A stretch of DNA of 64,000 nucleotides from Schnuerera sp. xch1 (GCF_019931165.1 NZ_JAIOUP010000008.1:1-64000); one strand, 5' to 3'. Counted from the first letter of the stretch, positions 33,894-43,331 are shown. Notes: generated by a model from the letters alone, not told the origin. Numbers and translations are program-made.

Positions 33894-34871
33894 ATGAATT
33901 TTACTGAAGTAATAGGCCATGAGAAAGTAATACAAGCTTTACAAAGAGCCATAGAGCACGATCACATATTTCATTGTTACCTGTTTGAAGGAGAAGAATC
34001 AATAGGTAAAAGGTTAGTAGCTTTATCCTTTGCCAAAGCTCTTCTTTGCAAGAAAGAAGGAATTGACCCTTGTAATAGATGTAATTCATGTTTAAAATTT
34101 GACAATTGGAATCATCCAGATTTAGAGTTTGTTGAACCAGAAAAAGGATTCATTAAGAAGAAAAAGATTGACGAGTTAATCAAATCTATAAATATGGCGC
34201 CATTAGAGAGTAAAAGAAAAATAATAATAATAGATGATAGTGATAAAATGGGGGTGGAGGCACAGAATGCTTTATTAAAAACCTTGGAAGAACCTCCATC
34301 CTATATTAATATAATATTAATAACCTCCAATATGAACAACCTCATATCAACTATAGTATCTAGGTCTCAAGTGATTAAATTTTATCCTGTAAAGAATGAA
34401 AGAATCGTTAAGATTTTAATGGACAAATACAATAAAAATTTAGAAGAAGCTAGTTTTATTGCTCATTTTACAAAAGGAAGCGTAGGTAAATCAATTAATC
34501 TATCTCAATCTGAGGATTTTTTTACAAAAAGAGAAAAAATCATTGATATAATTTACAGTATATTAAAAGGAGATAGATTAAAGGTATTTGAGTCCCAAGA
34601 ATTTTTTTCAAACAATAAGGATTTTGTAGATAAAATATTGGACATGATTCTTTATTGGTTTAGGGATTTGATTGTATATAAGGAGATTGGGGATTCAAAC
34701 CTCATAATAAACAGAGATAAAATTCAATTATTGTCCAGCCAAACTTCTTTAGACATAGATAAGATTAATGATATAATAGATAATATAATAGAAACAAAAC
34801 AAAGCATTGAAAGTAATGTTAACTTTCAACTTGCAATTGAAACCATGCTTTTAAATATGCAGGAGGTATAA
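33894..34871 (+). CDS. holB: DNA polymerase III delta' subunit HolB
   Basis: 325 residues, AAA+ clamp-loader subunit. The P-loop is degenerate (EGEESIGKR), as usual for delta', four cysteines of the zinc module lie at about residues 53-67 (CKKEGIDPCNRCNSC), and the arginine-finger segment STIVSRSQ is present. ATG after AGGTG. Housekeeping replication gene in its conserved place. Confidence 0.92.
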   Translation: MNFTEVIGHEKVIQALQRAIEHDHIFHCYLFEGEESIGKRLVALSFAKALLCKKEGIDPCNRCNSCLKFDNWNHPDLEFVEPEKGFIKKKKIDELIKSINMAPLESKRKIIIIDDSDKMGVEAQNALLKTLEEPPSYINIILITSNMNNLISTIVSRSQVIKFYPVKNERIVKILMDKYNKNLEEASFIAHFTKGSVGKSINLSQSEDFFTKREKIIDIIYSILKGDRLKVFESQEFFSNNKDFVDKILDMILYWFRDLIVYKEIGDSNLIINRDKIQLLSSQTSLDIDKINDIIDNIIETKQSIESNVNFQLAIETMLLNMQEV

Positions 34872-34876
34872 TATTT

Positions 34877-35740
34877 ATGATAACAGTAGTAGGTGTAAGA
34901 TTTAAAAAGGCGGGAAAGATATATTATTTTGATCCTGACGGTTTAGATATAGATAAAGATAATCATGTAGTAGTAGAAACGGCAAGAGGAATAGAGTTTG
35001 GTCATGTAATAGTAGGACCAAAACAGGTAACAGAAGAGGAAATTGTGCCACCTTTAAAAAAGGTACTTCGTATAGCTGTTGAAGAGGATTATATAATTCA
35101 TCAAAGAAATAAAGAAAAAGCAAAAGAGGCTTTGGAAATCTGTGAAAAGAAGATAGATGAACATGGTTTAGAGATGAAATTAATAGATGTAGAATATACA
35201 TTTGATAACAATAAAGTCATATTTTATTTTACAGCTGATGGAAGAGTGGACTTTAGAGAATTAGTTAGAGATCTGGCATCCATATTTAGAACTAGAATAG
35301 AACTAAGACAAATTGGGGTAAGAGATGAAGCAAAAATGGTAGGAGGGTTAGGCCCTTGTGGTAAACCGGCTTGTTGTTCTTCATTTCTTGGAGAGTTTGA
35401 ACCTGTATCCATAAAGATGGCGAAAGATCAAAGCTTATCATTGAATCCAACTAAAATATCAGGACTTTGTGGTAGACTTATGTGTTGTTTGAAATTTGAA
35501 CATGAAGTTTATGAGGAATCATTGTCTAAAATGCCATCCATAGGTAGTATAGTGATAACTCCCCATGGTAGAGGAATAATTGTAGATACGTTTACGCTTC
35601 CGCAAATGGTAAAGGTTAGGGTAAGGCAAGAAGATGACACTGAGGAACTATACAATCATAGGTTAGATGAGATAATAGTAACGCAAGAAAAGGATCCTAA
35701 ATATGATAGCGTTACAACGGAAGATGAAATGCAAGAATAA
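34877..35740 (+). CDS. ricT: RicT/YaaT, PSP1-domain protein
   Basis: 287 residues with the PSP1 domain in the C half and conserved cysteines GPCGKPACCSSF and GLCGRLMCC, which bind a [4Fe-4S] cluster in the Ric complex. With RicA and RicF it stimulates RNase Y processing and phosphorelay to Spo0A in Bacillus. Starts ATG after GGAGG, five bases behind holB. Confidence 0.92.
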   Translation: MITVVGVRFKKAGKIYYFDPDGLDIDKDNHVVVETARGIEFGHVIVGPKQVTEEEIVPPLKKVLRIAVEEDYIIHQRNKEKAKEALEICEKKIDEHGLEMKLIDVEYTFDNNKVIFYFTADGRVDFRELVRDLASIFRTRIELRQIGVRDEAKMVGGLGPCGKPACCSSFLGEFEPVSIKMAKDQSLSLNPTKISGLCGRLMCCLKFEHEVYEESLSKMPSIGSIVITPHGRGIIVDTFTLPQMVKVRVRQEDDTEELYNHRLDEIIVTQEKDPKYDSVTTEDEMQE

Positions 35741-35833
35741 ATTCAAACCTAATAGTATTTTTCTCTTTTATTATTATCGATAATTTGATAAAATGGAGTA
35801 GGTAGTAAGACAAGCCTTTGGGGGGTGAAATAA

Positions 35834-36004
<171 letters not shown>

Positions 36005-36020
36005 TAAAACTATACAGAAG

Positions 36021-36046
36021 AGACCCTAGTATTAGGGTCTTTTTTA
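36021..36046 (+). terminator. Terminator after ferredoxin
   Basis: AGACCCTA (36021-36028) and TAGGGTCT (36033-36040), then T6. Confidence 0.88.
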
Positions 36047-36074
36047 TAACGAATAAGTATAAAGGAGAATGAAT

Positions 36075-36905
36075 ATGAGTGATGGAATTCTCTATGTATG
36101 TCCTACGCCTATAGGAAACTTGGAGGATATAACTATTAGAGCTCTTAAGGTTTTAGAAGAGGTGGACCTAATAGCGGCAGAGGATACTAGGCATACTATA
36201 AAGTTATTGAATCATTATCAAATAAAAAAAACATTAATATCATATCATGAACACAATAAAAAGGTGAAGGGAGAGCAATTATTAGATAAACTTAAGTCAG
36301 GTAAGCAAATTGCTATTGTTACAGATGCAGGTATGCCGGGAATATCTGATCCAGGAGAGGATATAATCAAGTTATGTATTAAAAATGATATTAGAGTAAT
36401 AGTTTTGCCTGGAGCCACTGCTTCTATAACCGCATTAGTAGGATCAGGATTGCCAACTGATAGATTTGTGTTTGAGGGGTTTCTCTCTTCTAAAAGTAAA
36501 GATAGAATAAAAGAATTAAAAAGACTAAAAAATGAAGAAAGGACAATAATCCTATATGAAGCTCCCCATAGGATAAAGGCTCTTTTAAGGGATATGTTCA
36601 AAGTCTTTGGAGATAGAAAAATATCTATATCTAGAGAATTGACTAAGATATACGAAGAAACCTTTAGGGGAACAATTCATGAGGCAAAAGAAAGGTTTGA
36701 TAATGAAAAACCAAAGGGAGAATTTGTCTTAATAATAGAAGGTACAGAAATGGAACGAGAAGATATATATCAAAATATTAGTATTAAAGAACATATAAAA
36801 ATATATTTGGATGAGGGTTTTACAAAAAAGGATGCTATAAAAAAGGTAGCAAAAGAAAGAAATATTTCTAAGAATTTAGTATATAAGGAAAGCATAGATA
36901 TATAG
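36075..36905 (+). CDS. rsmI: 16S rRNA 2'-O-ribose C1402 methyltransferase RsmI
   Basis: 276 residues, tetrapyrrole-methylase fold. VCPTPIGNLEDITIRAL, AEDTRHT and VTDAGMPGISDPG are RsmI signatures. It methylates the ribose of C1402 in the ribosomal decoding centre. ATG at 36075 lies seven bases after AAAGGAG; the ATG at 36069 is too close to it. Followed by a terminator shared with the convergent abrB-type gene. Confidence 0.93.
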   Translation: MSDGILYVCPTPIGNLEDITIRALKVLEEVDLIAAEDTRHTIKLLNHYQIKKTLISYHEHNKKVKGEQLLDKLKSGKQIAIVTDAGMPGISDPGEDIIKLCIKNDIRVIVLPGATASITALVGSGLPTDRFVFEGFLSSKSKDRIKELKRLKNEERTIILYEAPHRIKALLRDMFKVFGDRKISISRELTKIYEETFRGTIHEAKERFDNEKPKGEFVLIIEGTEMEREDIYQNISIKEHIKIYLDEGFTKKDAIKKVAKERNISKNLVYKESIDI

Positions 36906-36919
36906 ATGAGCGTGATAAA

Positions 36920-36942
36920 ACCCGTCGTATGACGGGTATTTG
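36920..36942. terminator. Terminator between rsmI and abrB-type gene
   Basis: ACCCGTC (36920-36926) and GACGGGT (36931-36937), then ATTTGG on the plus strand and TTTTATC on the minus. Confidence 0.7.
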
Positions 36943-36944
36943 GA

Positions 36945-37193
36945 CTATTCTATTAAATTATCCAGCTCTTCAAGACAAGATGGACATATATTTTTGTTTT
37001 TAAAAGTTGTTACATCTTTAGCTTGTCCACAAAATATACATGCAGGTTCATACTTTTTGAGGATAATATGTTCACCGTCTATGAATATTTCCAATGCATC
37101 CTTTTCATCAATATCCAAATTTCTTCTTAATTCGATAGGTATAACGACCCTCCCCAATCGGTCTACCTTTCTTACAATGCCTGTTGATTTCAT
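36945..37193 (-). CDS. AbrB-family transition-state regulator with zinc finger
   Basis: 82 residues. The N-terminal swapped-hairpin AbrB domain (STGIVRKVDRLGRVVIPIELRR) is followed by CIFCGQ...CPSC, a C-terminal zinc-binding tail common in clostridial AbrB proteins. DNA-binding regulator of transition-phase genes. ATG at 37193, seven bases after GGAGG; longer starts have no support. Conserved neighbour of rsmI and metG. Confidence 0.88.
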   Translation of the reverse strand: MKSTGIVRKVDRLGRVVIPIELRRNLDIDEKDALEIFIDGEHIILKKYEPACIFCGQAKDVTTFKNKNICPSCLEELDNLIE

Positions 37194-37353
37194 ACTCATT
37201 CCTCCTATTATATAAGTGATAAATCGACTTTTTTCTGCAATAAAAAGAATACCATAAATACCAAAAATAGTCAATGAAAATATTACGAAATGTTACAGAA
37301 TTATTAACAAATATGAAATTTAATATTTTTGTATTCCATAAGGGGTGATACAA

Positions 37354-38349
37354 ATGTATAGTATTGATGATGGATTGAAAGAAAATATAAAGCATATTAA
37401 TAAGATTTTAATGAATAAATATAAGGATGTATTATCTTTAGATAGGGAATTTTCAAAAAAATATATTCAAGAAAATGTTGGACCAATAGTAAAACTTAAC
37501 AAATTTACTATGGATGAATTATTTAATTTTACAAAATCAGGTGGTATATTAGGAATAGATGGTTCTAAAAATAGAATGGGTGGAGCTTATCCACATTTTA
37601 TAGAAATATATCAGGGGTTAGCTAAATCGACACTTTATAAGGATAAGGCAATATATAAAACTGATTTCTATACTCCTCTTTATTTAGAAAATGAAGGAGT
37701 AAATCTTTTAGAAAATACTGTGGAAAAGGAAGAACAAATACGAAGTAAAAAACTTTCTTCAATAGAGGTAGAGGCTGCATTGGAAGGAATAAGGGAATTC
37801 AATCCTTATGCAGTAATGATGGATGGTTCTTTAATAAGATATGATATAGAGTGTTTCGATAAATGGATGGAATTGAGAAGAGAATGTGAGGAACGAGGTA
37901 TAATTTTAGTTGGAGTCATAAAGGATATAAAGACATCCATAATAGGGGACTTGTTTATGAATGATACATCCTTACAAATAGAAGAGTGCTTTTATGACAG
38001 AGAATTATTATATGGTTTACTTGAATATGGAGAGATTATTAGAATTCAATCTGAAGTGACAAAGAAAAGCGAAGAAGGATTTGCATCTTTATTTATGAGA
38101 AGCTCTAATGCTCCAAGTGTAATAGGTATGGATATATTAGATAGCCAAAAAGATCATTTAGAAGAGATGGCAAGATTGGTGTTTACACTTACTCCAAAGG
38201 ATAGTCGAGGAGTACCTCTATGGTTAGATATAGTAGATAGTGAAGTAAAAATTCCTGATAAAATGATAAGAGGATTATTAGAATCGTACTTGGATAGGAG
38301 TATACTGGAGATGTTTTTCATATCTGAAAGAGATAAAAGAACAATGTAG
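37354..38349 (+). CDS. nurA: NurA-domain nuclease
   Basis: 331 residues. GGILGIDGSKNRMGGAYPHF (residues about 63-82) and AVMMDGSLIRY contain the acidic residues of the NurA RNase-H-like active site. NurA is a 5'-3' nuclease that works with the HerA translocase in end resection. ATG at 37354 follows AAGGGGTG. The HerA gene follows after 11 bases. Confidence 0.8.
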   Translation: MYSIDDGLKENIKHINKILMNKYKDVLSLDREFSKKYIQENVGPIVKLNKFTMDELFNFTKSGGILGIDGSKNRMGGAYPHFIEIYQGLAKSTLYKDKAIYKTDFYTPLYLENEGVNLLENTVEKEEQIRSKKLSSIEVEAALEGIREFNPYAVMMDGSLIRYDIECFDKWMELRRECEERGIILVGVIKDIKTSIIGDLFMNDTSLQIEECFYDRELLYGLLEYGEIIRIQSEVTKKSEEGFASLFMRSSNAPSVIGMDILDSQKDHLEEMARLVFTLTPKDSRGVPLWLDIVDSEVKIPDKMIRGLLESYLDRSILEMFFISERDKRTM

Positions 38350-38360
38350 GAGGGATAATA

Positions 38361-40196
38361 GTGAAAGTCGTTGGCATTACCACTCAACAGGAAGTATATA
38401 TAGGGTCAAAGGATAGAAACTTCAGAATTAATGAATTTTTGATAATAACTGATTCATATCAGGGAGATTTGATGGGAGAAGTAGTTGAAGCTGAAGCATA
38501 TAACAAATATATACCATTGAGTATGCATGGAGAGTTAGCAGATAGTTCAGTTATAGAGTCATTAAAAGCGATAGGATATAATGTTGAAGAGGATACCATA
38601 TATATAGCTAAGGTAAGGTTACTAAATGAAGCATTATATCCTGTAGAAGCTGGTTCTGATGTAAGGATTCCAGAGTTTGATGAAGTAAAGGATTTGATGA
38701 TTAGATCGTCTGTAGATGAAGGTTTAGTGTTAGGAGTAATAAAGAGTACAGATCAGATGGCCAAAGGAATGGATGAAGAATATAAGGATTTATTATATAC
38801 CTTTGAAGATGGACAACTTAAAAGTCAAAATGAAATTCCATACATATATAATATAAAGTCAATGCATCAGTATCCACATGTTGGCGTTTTTGGCGGATCT
38901 GGTTCAGGAAAGTCCTTTGGACTTAGGGTTGTGTTGGAAGAATTGATGAATTTAAATATTCCTACCATTGTATTAGATCCTCATTTTGAAATGGATTTTT
39001 CAGAAATAGAAGATTATATGCCAAAAGATAAGGCAGTAATTTATGATGATAAGTTCAAATGTTTGCAAGTAGGGTTTCATGTAGGAGTTAAATTTCAAGA
39101 TCTATCTACACAGGATATTAAGAATCTATTGGATGCATCAAGTCCATTGACAGATGCTATGAATAATGTTGTTGATATATTATTTAAAAGAAATGATTCA
39201 TATAATAGTTTTCACAATAGGTTAAAGATGCTTGTAGAAGCGCAAGAAGAAGGTTCACTAGACAGAATTAGTAGACGAATAGAGGAAAGTAATTCAAATT
39301 TGGAAAGAGAAGGATGGCAAAAGAGAAAGGAATTATATTTAAATTATGATAAGATTTGTCCCTATAGTTCAGTAAGAGGAATATTATGGAGACTTAATAG
39401 GCTTAACAATGAAGGGATATTTAGCAAGGATATAAAGGAAATAGAAGAAGGATTGCATATGGGCAAACTCATAGTAATTCAAGGAAGTACTAGAATACTT
39501 CAAGTATTTAGCACCTATTTGGTGAACAATTTATATCATAAGAGAAGAGAATATAAGGATGCATTATATAAAAAGGTCACTGCTGATTATTTTCCACCAT
39601 TTATAGTGGTGACAGATGAAGCTCACAATTTTGCACCAAAGGGATATGATTGTCCCTCTAAATCCATATTAAAGGAAATATCTCAGGAAGGAAGAAAATA
39701 CGGAGTATTTTTGATACTGGCAACTCAAAGACCAACATTATTAGATGAAACTATAACAGCTCAGTTGAATACAAAGTTTATATTTAGAACCGTAAGAGGT
39801 TCAGATATACAGACAATAAAAGAAGAAACTGATATTACGGAAGAAGAGGCAAGGCGTCTTCCATATTTGAAAACAGGGGATGTGTTTGTATCAGAATCTG
39901 CTATGGGAAGAACTATATTCGCAAGAATTAGAGCAGCAAATACTACTAGCCCACACACGGAAAATCCATTTGATGAACTTAAAAATAAAACAGAAGAAGA
40001 CGATAATAAATTTTTGGAGATAATAAAGGACAAACTACCCATAAATGGAGATGACTTTATAAATGTAATAAAAGAGATAGAATCAGAAACAGGGCTAACT
40101 TATCCACTTGATTTATTTGAAGAGAAGCTAAATGATCTAGTAGATAAAGGTATGATAGAAAAACAAAAAACTCCATTTTTCAACGTATATAGATAG
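38361..40196 (+). CDS. herA: HerA-like hexameric DNA translocase ATPase
   Basis: 611 residues. N-terminal HAS-barrel, Walker A GGSGSGKSFG (about residues 179-188), Walker B FIVVTDEAHNFAP (about 415-427) and TQRPTLL. It forms a DNA-pumping ring that operates with NurA. GTG start eight bases behind AGGAGGG. The operon contains only this pair; no SIR2 or other defence effector is present, so a repair role is favoured. Confidence 0.85.
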   Translation: MKVVGITTQQEVYIGSKDRNFRINEFLIITDSYQGDLMGEVVEAEAYNKYIPLSMHGELADSSVIESLKAIGYNVEEDTIYIAKVRLLNEALYPVEAGSDVRIPEFDEVKDLMIRSSVDEGLVLGVIKSTDQMAKGMDEEYKDLLYTFEDGQLKSQNEIPYIYNIKSMHQYPHVGVFGGSGSGKSFGLRVVLEELMNLNIPTIVLDPHFEMDFSEIEDYMPKDKAVIYDDKFKCLQVGFHVGVKFQDLSTQDIKNLLDASSPLTDAMNNVVDILFKRNDSYNSFHNRLKMLVEAQEEGSLDRISRRIEESNSNLEREGWQKRKELYLNYDKICPYSSVRGILWRLNRLNNEGIFSKDIKEIEEGLHMGKLIVIQGSTRILQVFSTYLVNNLYHKRREYKDALYKKVTADYFPPFIVVTDEAHNFAPKGYDCPSKSILKEISQEGRKYGVFLILATQRPTLLDETITAQLNTKFIFRTVRGSDIQTIKEETDITEEEARRLPYLKTGDVFVSESAMGRTIFARIRAANTTSPHTENPFDELKNKTEEDDNKFLEIIKDKLPINGDDFINVIKEIESETGLTYPLDLFEEKLNDLVDKGMIEKQKTPFFNVYR

Positions 40197-40270
40197 CAAT
40201 TGATAATGAACTAGGTAAAGGAACTAAGTTCGATGATGTTATACTAAAAATAAAATAAATATTGTTTTGT

Positions 40271-40305
40271 CCCCTTTCATATATTTCTATGAAAGGGGTT
40301 TTTTT
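40271..40305 (+). terminator. Intrinsic terminator that also covers the spmA ribosome-binding site
   Basis: CCCCTTTCATA (40271-40281) pairs perfectly with TATGAAAGGGG (40288-40298), followed by seven T that end exactly at the spmA ATG (40306). AAAGGGG is at once the 3' arm and the Shine-Dalgarno. Confidence 0.8.
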
Positions 40306-40887
40306 ATGATAAATACTATATGGTTTTTACTAATATTTATTGGAATTATATATGGAATTTTAACGGGGAACCTAGATGAAATAAACAATATAATTATAAA
40401 AGAAGCAGGAGAAGGTGTAACCTTTGGGATAGGTCTTATTGGCATTATGGCTTTTTGGCTTGGGATTATGAATATTGCAGAGAAATCTGGTTTAATAAAA
40501 ACTATATCAAAGGGATTTAGGCCAATGATGAGAATACTCTTCCCTGATATTCCTAAAGATCATTCAGCAGAAAGATGGATACTTATGAACTTCATAGCCA
40601 ATATGTTTGGTATAGGAAATGGAGCAACAGCATTTGGACTTAAGGCTATGAAGGAATTAGATACATTAAATCATAATAAGAAGATAGCTACTAATTCTAT
40701 GGCTATGTTTTTAATTATAAATATGTCCTCTCTTCAGTTGATCCCATTGACGGTAATAAAACTTAGGCATGATTATGGTTCACCAAATCCAACAGCTATA
40801 GTAGGTATAACTATCTTGGCCACAGGTTTCTCCACTTTAGTAGCTATAATAGTAGGGAAGGCTTTTGAGGGGGGAAGGAGATGCTAG
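40306..40887 (+). CDS. spmA: Spore maturation protein SpmA
   Basis: 193 residues, membrane protein with GIMAFWLGIMNIAEKSGL and NMFGIGNGATAFGLKAM, the SpmA signature (nucleoside-recognition domain). Needed with SpmB for spore core dehydration. ATG at 40306 is seven bases after AAAGGGG; an upstream GTG/ATG frame would begin inside the hairpin. Overlaps spmB by seven bases. Confidence 0.9.
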   Translation: MINTIWFLLIFIGIIYGILTGNLDEINNIIIKEAGEGVTFGIGLIGIMAFWLGIMNIAEKSGLIKTISKGFRPMMRILFPDIPKDHSAERWILMNFIANMFGIGNGATAFGLKAMKELDTLNHNKKIATNSMAMFLIINMSSLQLIPLTVIKLRHDYGSPNPTAIVGITILATGFSTLVAIIVGKAFEGGRRC

Positions 40888-41405
40888 AAATTATCTCCTT
40901 AGCAATGATGCCAGCAATTGTACTTATTATATCCGTTTACGGCTACATAAAAGGGGTGGATATATATGATACCTTTATAGAGGGGGCGGTGGAGGGCATT
41001 AAAACTGCTATAAAGATAATGCCAAATTTAATTGCTATATTTATAGCTATAGGTATATTTAGAGGATCTCAAGCTTTAGAAATGTTTATAAACTTGTTAA
41101 ATCCTATTACAAATATTTTGGGTATGCCAGAAGAGGTTTTACCTCTTGTAATGATTAGGCCTTTATCTGGTTCTGGAGCATTAGGAGTGGTAAGGGATAT
41201 TGTAAGCCACTATGGGGCAGATTCATTTATTGGAATAGTGGCTTCAGTGATGATGGGTTCTTCAGAAACAATATTTTATACTATGGCATTATATTTTGGT
41301 TCAATAGGAGTAAAAGATCATAGACATACATTAAAAGCAGCATTAGTATCATATATAATATCCATATTTATAACAATATTCATATGTAGTCATTTGTTTA
41401 ACTAA
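40881..41405 (+). CDS. spmB: Spore maturation protein SpmB
   Basis: 174 residues, membrane protein with MIRPLSGSGALGVVRDI and MMGSSETIFYTMALYFGS, typical SpmB segments. Partner of SpmA. The ATG overlaps spmA (translational coupling). A strong terminator follows. Confidence 0.92.
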   Translation: MLEIISLAMMPAIVLIISVYGYIKGVDIYDTFIEGAVEGIKTAIKIMPNLIAIFIAIGIFRGSQALEMFINLLNPITNILGMPEEVLPLVMIRPLSGSGALGVVRDIVSHYGADSFIGIVASVMMGSSETIFYTMALYFGSIGVKDHRHTLKAALVSYIISIFITIFICSHLFN

Positions 41406-41423
41406 AGAAAAATAGAAATTTAG

Positions 41424-41467
41424 CAAAGGAGTATATTATATTATGATATACTCCTTTGTCCACTTTT
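41424..41467. terminator. Terminator between spmB and yabE-type gene
   Basis: CAAAGGAGTATAT (41424-41436) and ATATACTCCTTTG (41446-41458), then CCACTTTTTT on the plus strand. Confidence 0.85.
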
Positions 41468-42493
41468 TTAGTGTAAAATATATACTTTTACTCTTCTTCT
41501 ACCAAAATTCTTGACTTCGCTGGAAGAACTAAAAAACAAATCAATTTTATTTCCTTTAATCGCTCCACCGGTATCTTCGGCAGTACAGAAACCATAATCC
41601 TTGCTACCATCTAGACTTTCTACATATAGTTTTGTGCCTAAAGGTATCACGTTTGGATCAACAGCTACAACCCCCGCTCTTGCTCTTGTTCCAGAAGCTG
41701 TAACTCCATAACCTCTATCTCCTGGCGTTTTTCCAGTACTCTGATAAGATAAATCATATGCTGTAGCTGCCATAGTAAGTGTCTTTCTGTATCTAAAGTT
41801 TCCTCTAGAGGAACTTGCTACATTCCTTGTACCCTTTTCTGTAATCTTAGGTATTGGTTTTTTAACAATTTCCTCTTCAATAGTTTCTTCTTTTACAAGT
41901 TTATCATTCTCGAATATCTTCTTAGTCTTAACATTCATTAAACCATTTTGTCCTTCTTGGACGATTCTTTCTATTCCAATATCTAAATCATCTGATTTTC
42001 TTGTTAGATTTTTATGAGGAATATCCTTTTCAAATTCCTCAATAACTTCTTTAACCTTGATGACTTGAATTTCAGTTTCAGGCTTTACTTTTTCATCAAG
42101 GGCAGGTTTAGTATAATCTTTCTGATCTAGTTTTATGTCTTGATCTTTAAGTATATCTTCGACATTTTCATAAGGTGATTTAATTTTACTCTTTTCATTG
42201 CCTATAGTTAATGTATAAGATTTAGGCATTTTTATGATAATATTCATATTGTCTTTCAATTTTGTGTCTAGAGGAGTATTTATATATGTATTGCTATCAA
42301 AGGCAATTCCCTTTTCTTTTAGCAATTCTTCAACAGTATTAGAGTAAGTAACTATTTCACTTTTTTCATCATCAATAGAAATAGTTATATCCTTAGCTGC
42401 TAAACTATATACTCCTAAAGATAAACTTGCAAAAATAGCGAGGACAGTCAATATTTTTAAGGCTTTAGCCTTGTTGACTGAAAAATTATTCAT
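41468..42493 (-). CDS. YabE-like 3D-domain cell-wall protein
   Basis: 341 residues: an N-terminal membrane/signal segment (about 12-32), two DUF348 repeats, a G5 domain (residues 150-220, KTKKIFENDKLVKEETIEEE) and a C-terminal 3D domain with the three aspartates (TAYDLS, VAVDPNVIPLG, AEDTGG.. KIDLFF). Exported, probable peptidoglycan lytic transglycosylase of the MltA/Rpf-like class, used in growth or spore germination. ATG follows GGAGG. In Bacillus yabE lies near metS and rnmV; here it points the opposite way. Confidence 0.88.
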   Translation of the reverse strand: MNNFSVNKAKALKILTVLAIFASLSLGVYSLAAKDITISIDDEKSEIVTYSNTVEELLKEKGIAFDSNTYINTPLDTKLKDNMNIIIKMPKSYTLTIGNEKSKIKSPYENVEDILKDQDIKLDQKDYTKPALDEKVKPETEIQVIKVKEVIEEFEKDIPHKNLTRKSDDLDIGIERIVQEGQNGLMNVKTKKIFENDKLVKEETIEEEIVKKPIPKITEKGTRNVASSSRGNFRYRKTLTMAATAYDLSYQSTGKTPGDRGYGVTASGTRARAGVVAVDPNVIPLGTKLYVESLDGSKDYGFCTAEDTGGAIKGNKIDLFFSSSSEVKNFGRRRVKVYILH

Positions 42494-42525
42494 GTTTCTA
42501 CCTCCTATTTTTTTGACTAGGTAGT

Positions 42526-42554
42526 ATTCTATTCAAAAAGTATTTATCTGTCAA
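42526..42554 (-). promoter_or_regulatory. Promoter of the yabE-type gene
   Basis: On the minus strand TTGACA (42554-42549), 17 bases, TAGAAT (42531-42526). Confidence 0.7.
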
Positions 42555-42780
42555 CTGTTTTTGGTATAATTTAGTACAAATATGTTAAAAATTGGTGATA
42601 TTTTAACATAAAGATAGTATTTCCAAAACTATTTAATATATTCTGTAAATTGAAAAAAATTATGTGAGCGGGAATTGAACATTGATTTGTAGGAGGTAAT
42701 AATTGCCAGAGTAAATAAGATGATCAATTTATCAATAAAATATTAAGTTTTTGTAATATCTAAGAAAGATTGTTAGAATA

Positions 42781-42804
42781 AAAAAATATCCTCGATATCG
42801 AGGA
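42781..42804 (-). terminator. Terminator of the coat-like gene
   Basis: The palindrome TCCTCGATATCGAGGA (42789-42804) followed on the minus strand by TATTTTTTT. Confidence 0.8.
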
Positions 42805-42811
42805 CATTTTT

Positions 42812-43198
42812 TCATTCTGTTTCCTGTTCATCTTGATCATAGTATGGACTTAATTTATGAAGATCTATATATTCCATAAGATCATAGTCCATACCCGCAT
42901 ACCCCGTATCCATTGGATAATCTCCACAACGCATTTTCATGCAAGCTCTAACACAATCTCTAAATCTAGGGTCCATCATAGGACAATCCATGTATGGCAT
43001 TTGATCCATAGGGGGTCCATACATAGGTGGTTCATAAGGCATAGGTTGAGGTTCATACATAGGTGGTTCGTAAGGCATAGGTTGTGGTTCATACATGGGT
43101 GGTTCGTAAGGTCTAGGCTGTGGCATTGGTCTACATGGATCCATTGGATATAATGGAGGTACTGCTGGATGTATTTGATTATTATCTCCTTGATACAT
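42812..43198 (-). CDS. Proline/methionine/tyrosine-rich repeat protein, coat-like
   Basis: 128 residues of unrecognised family. The middle has nearly three copies of a 12-residue unit PYEPPMYEPQPM (about residues 30-66), then a cysteine-containing conserved-looking part (MDCPMMDPRFRDCVRACMKMRC) and an acidic end. Composition and repeats resemble spore coat proteins, in keeping with the sporulation genes around it, but no family is assigned. ATG at 43198 follows AAGGAGTG. Confidence 0.7.
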   Translation of the reverse strand: MYQGDNNQIHPAVPPLYPMDPCRPMPQPRPYEPPMYEPQPMPYEPPMYEPQPMPYEPPMYGPPMDQMPYMDCPMMDPRFRDCVRACMKMRCGDYPMDTGYAGMDYDLMEYIDLHKLSPYYDQDEQETE

Positions 43199-43263
43199 AG
43201 AAATCACTCCTTTTATACTAACTAATATTATTATATGTATTAGGTATAAAGGCGCTACAATAA

Positions 43264-43313
43264 ATCAATCTTGACAAAGCTAAAAATTTCCTATATATTT
43301 TAGAGTAAATTAG
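43264..43313 (+). repeat. Left copy of the 50-bp metG-promoter repeat
   Basis: 46 of 50 bases are identical to 53437-53486; the four differences are all A/G transitions. Includes promoter TTGACA (43271-43276), 17 bases, TATATT (43294-43299). The two direct copies bracket the mannose gene cluster. Confidence 0.85.
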
Positions 43314-43331
43314 GTACTATGAAAACTAGGC

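Larger units (their letters stand above)
42494..42811. other. 318-base intergenic region, yabE promoter only
   Basis: Apart from the yabE-type promoter (42526-42554, minus) and the terminator of the coat-like gene (42781-42804), I see no gene. GTAGGAGGT at about 42691-42699 looks like a ribosome-binding site on the plus strand but only a four-codon frame (TTG to TAA) follows it. Confidence 0.4.

Noticed and set aside
34902-35201. Leucine-rich minus-strand ORF within ricT and similar antisense ORFs elsewhere
   Set aside because: Shadows of real genes in AT-rich DNA, without start signals.
37354-40196. NurA-HerA as a known anti-phage island
   Set aside because: No partner effector such as SIR2 or DUF4297 and no other defence genes nearby; kept as a repair pair.
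42857-43153. 98-codon plus-strand ORF opposite the coat-like gene
   Set aside because: It is the complement of the Pro/Met/Tyr repeat gene, which has the ribosome-binding site and terminator.
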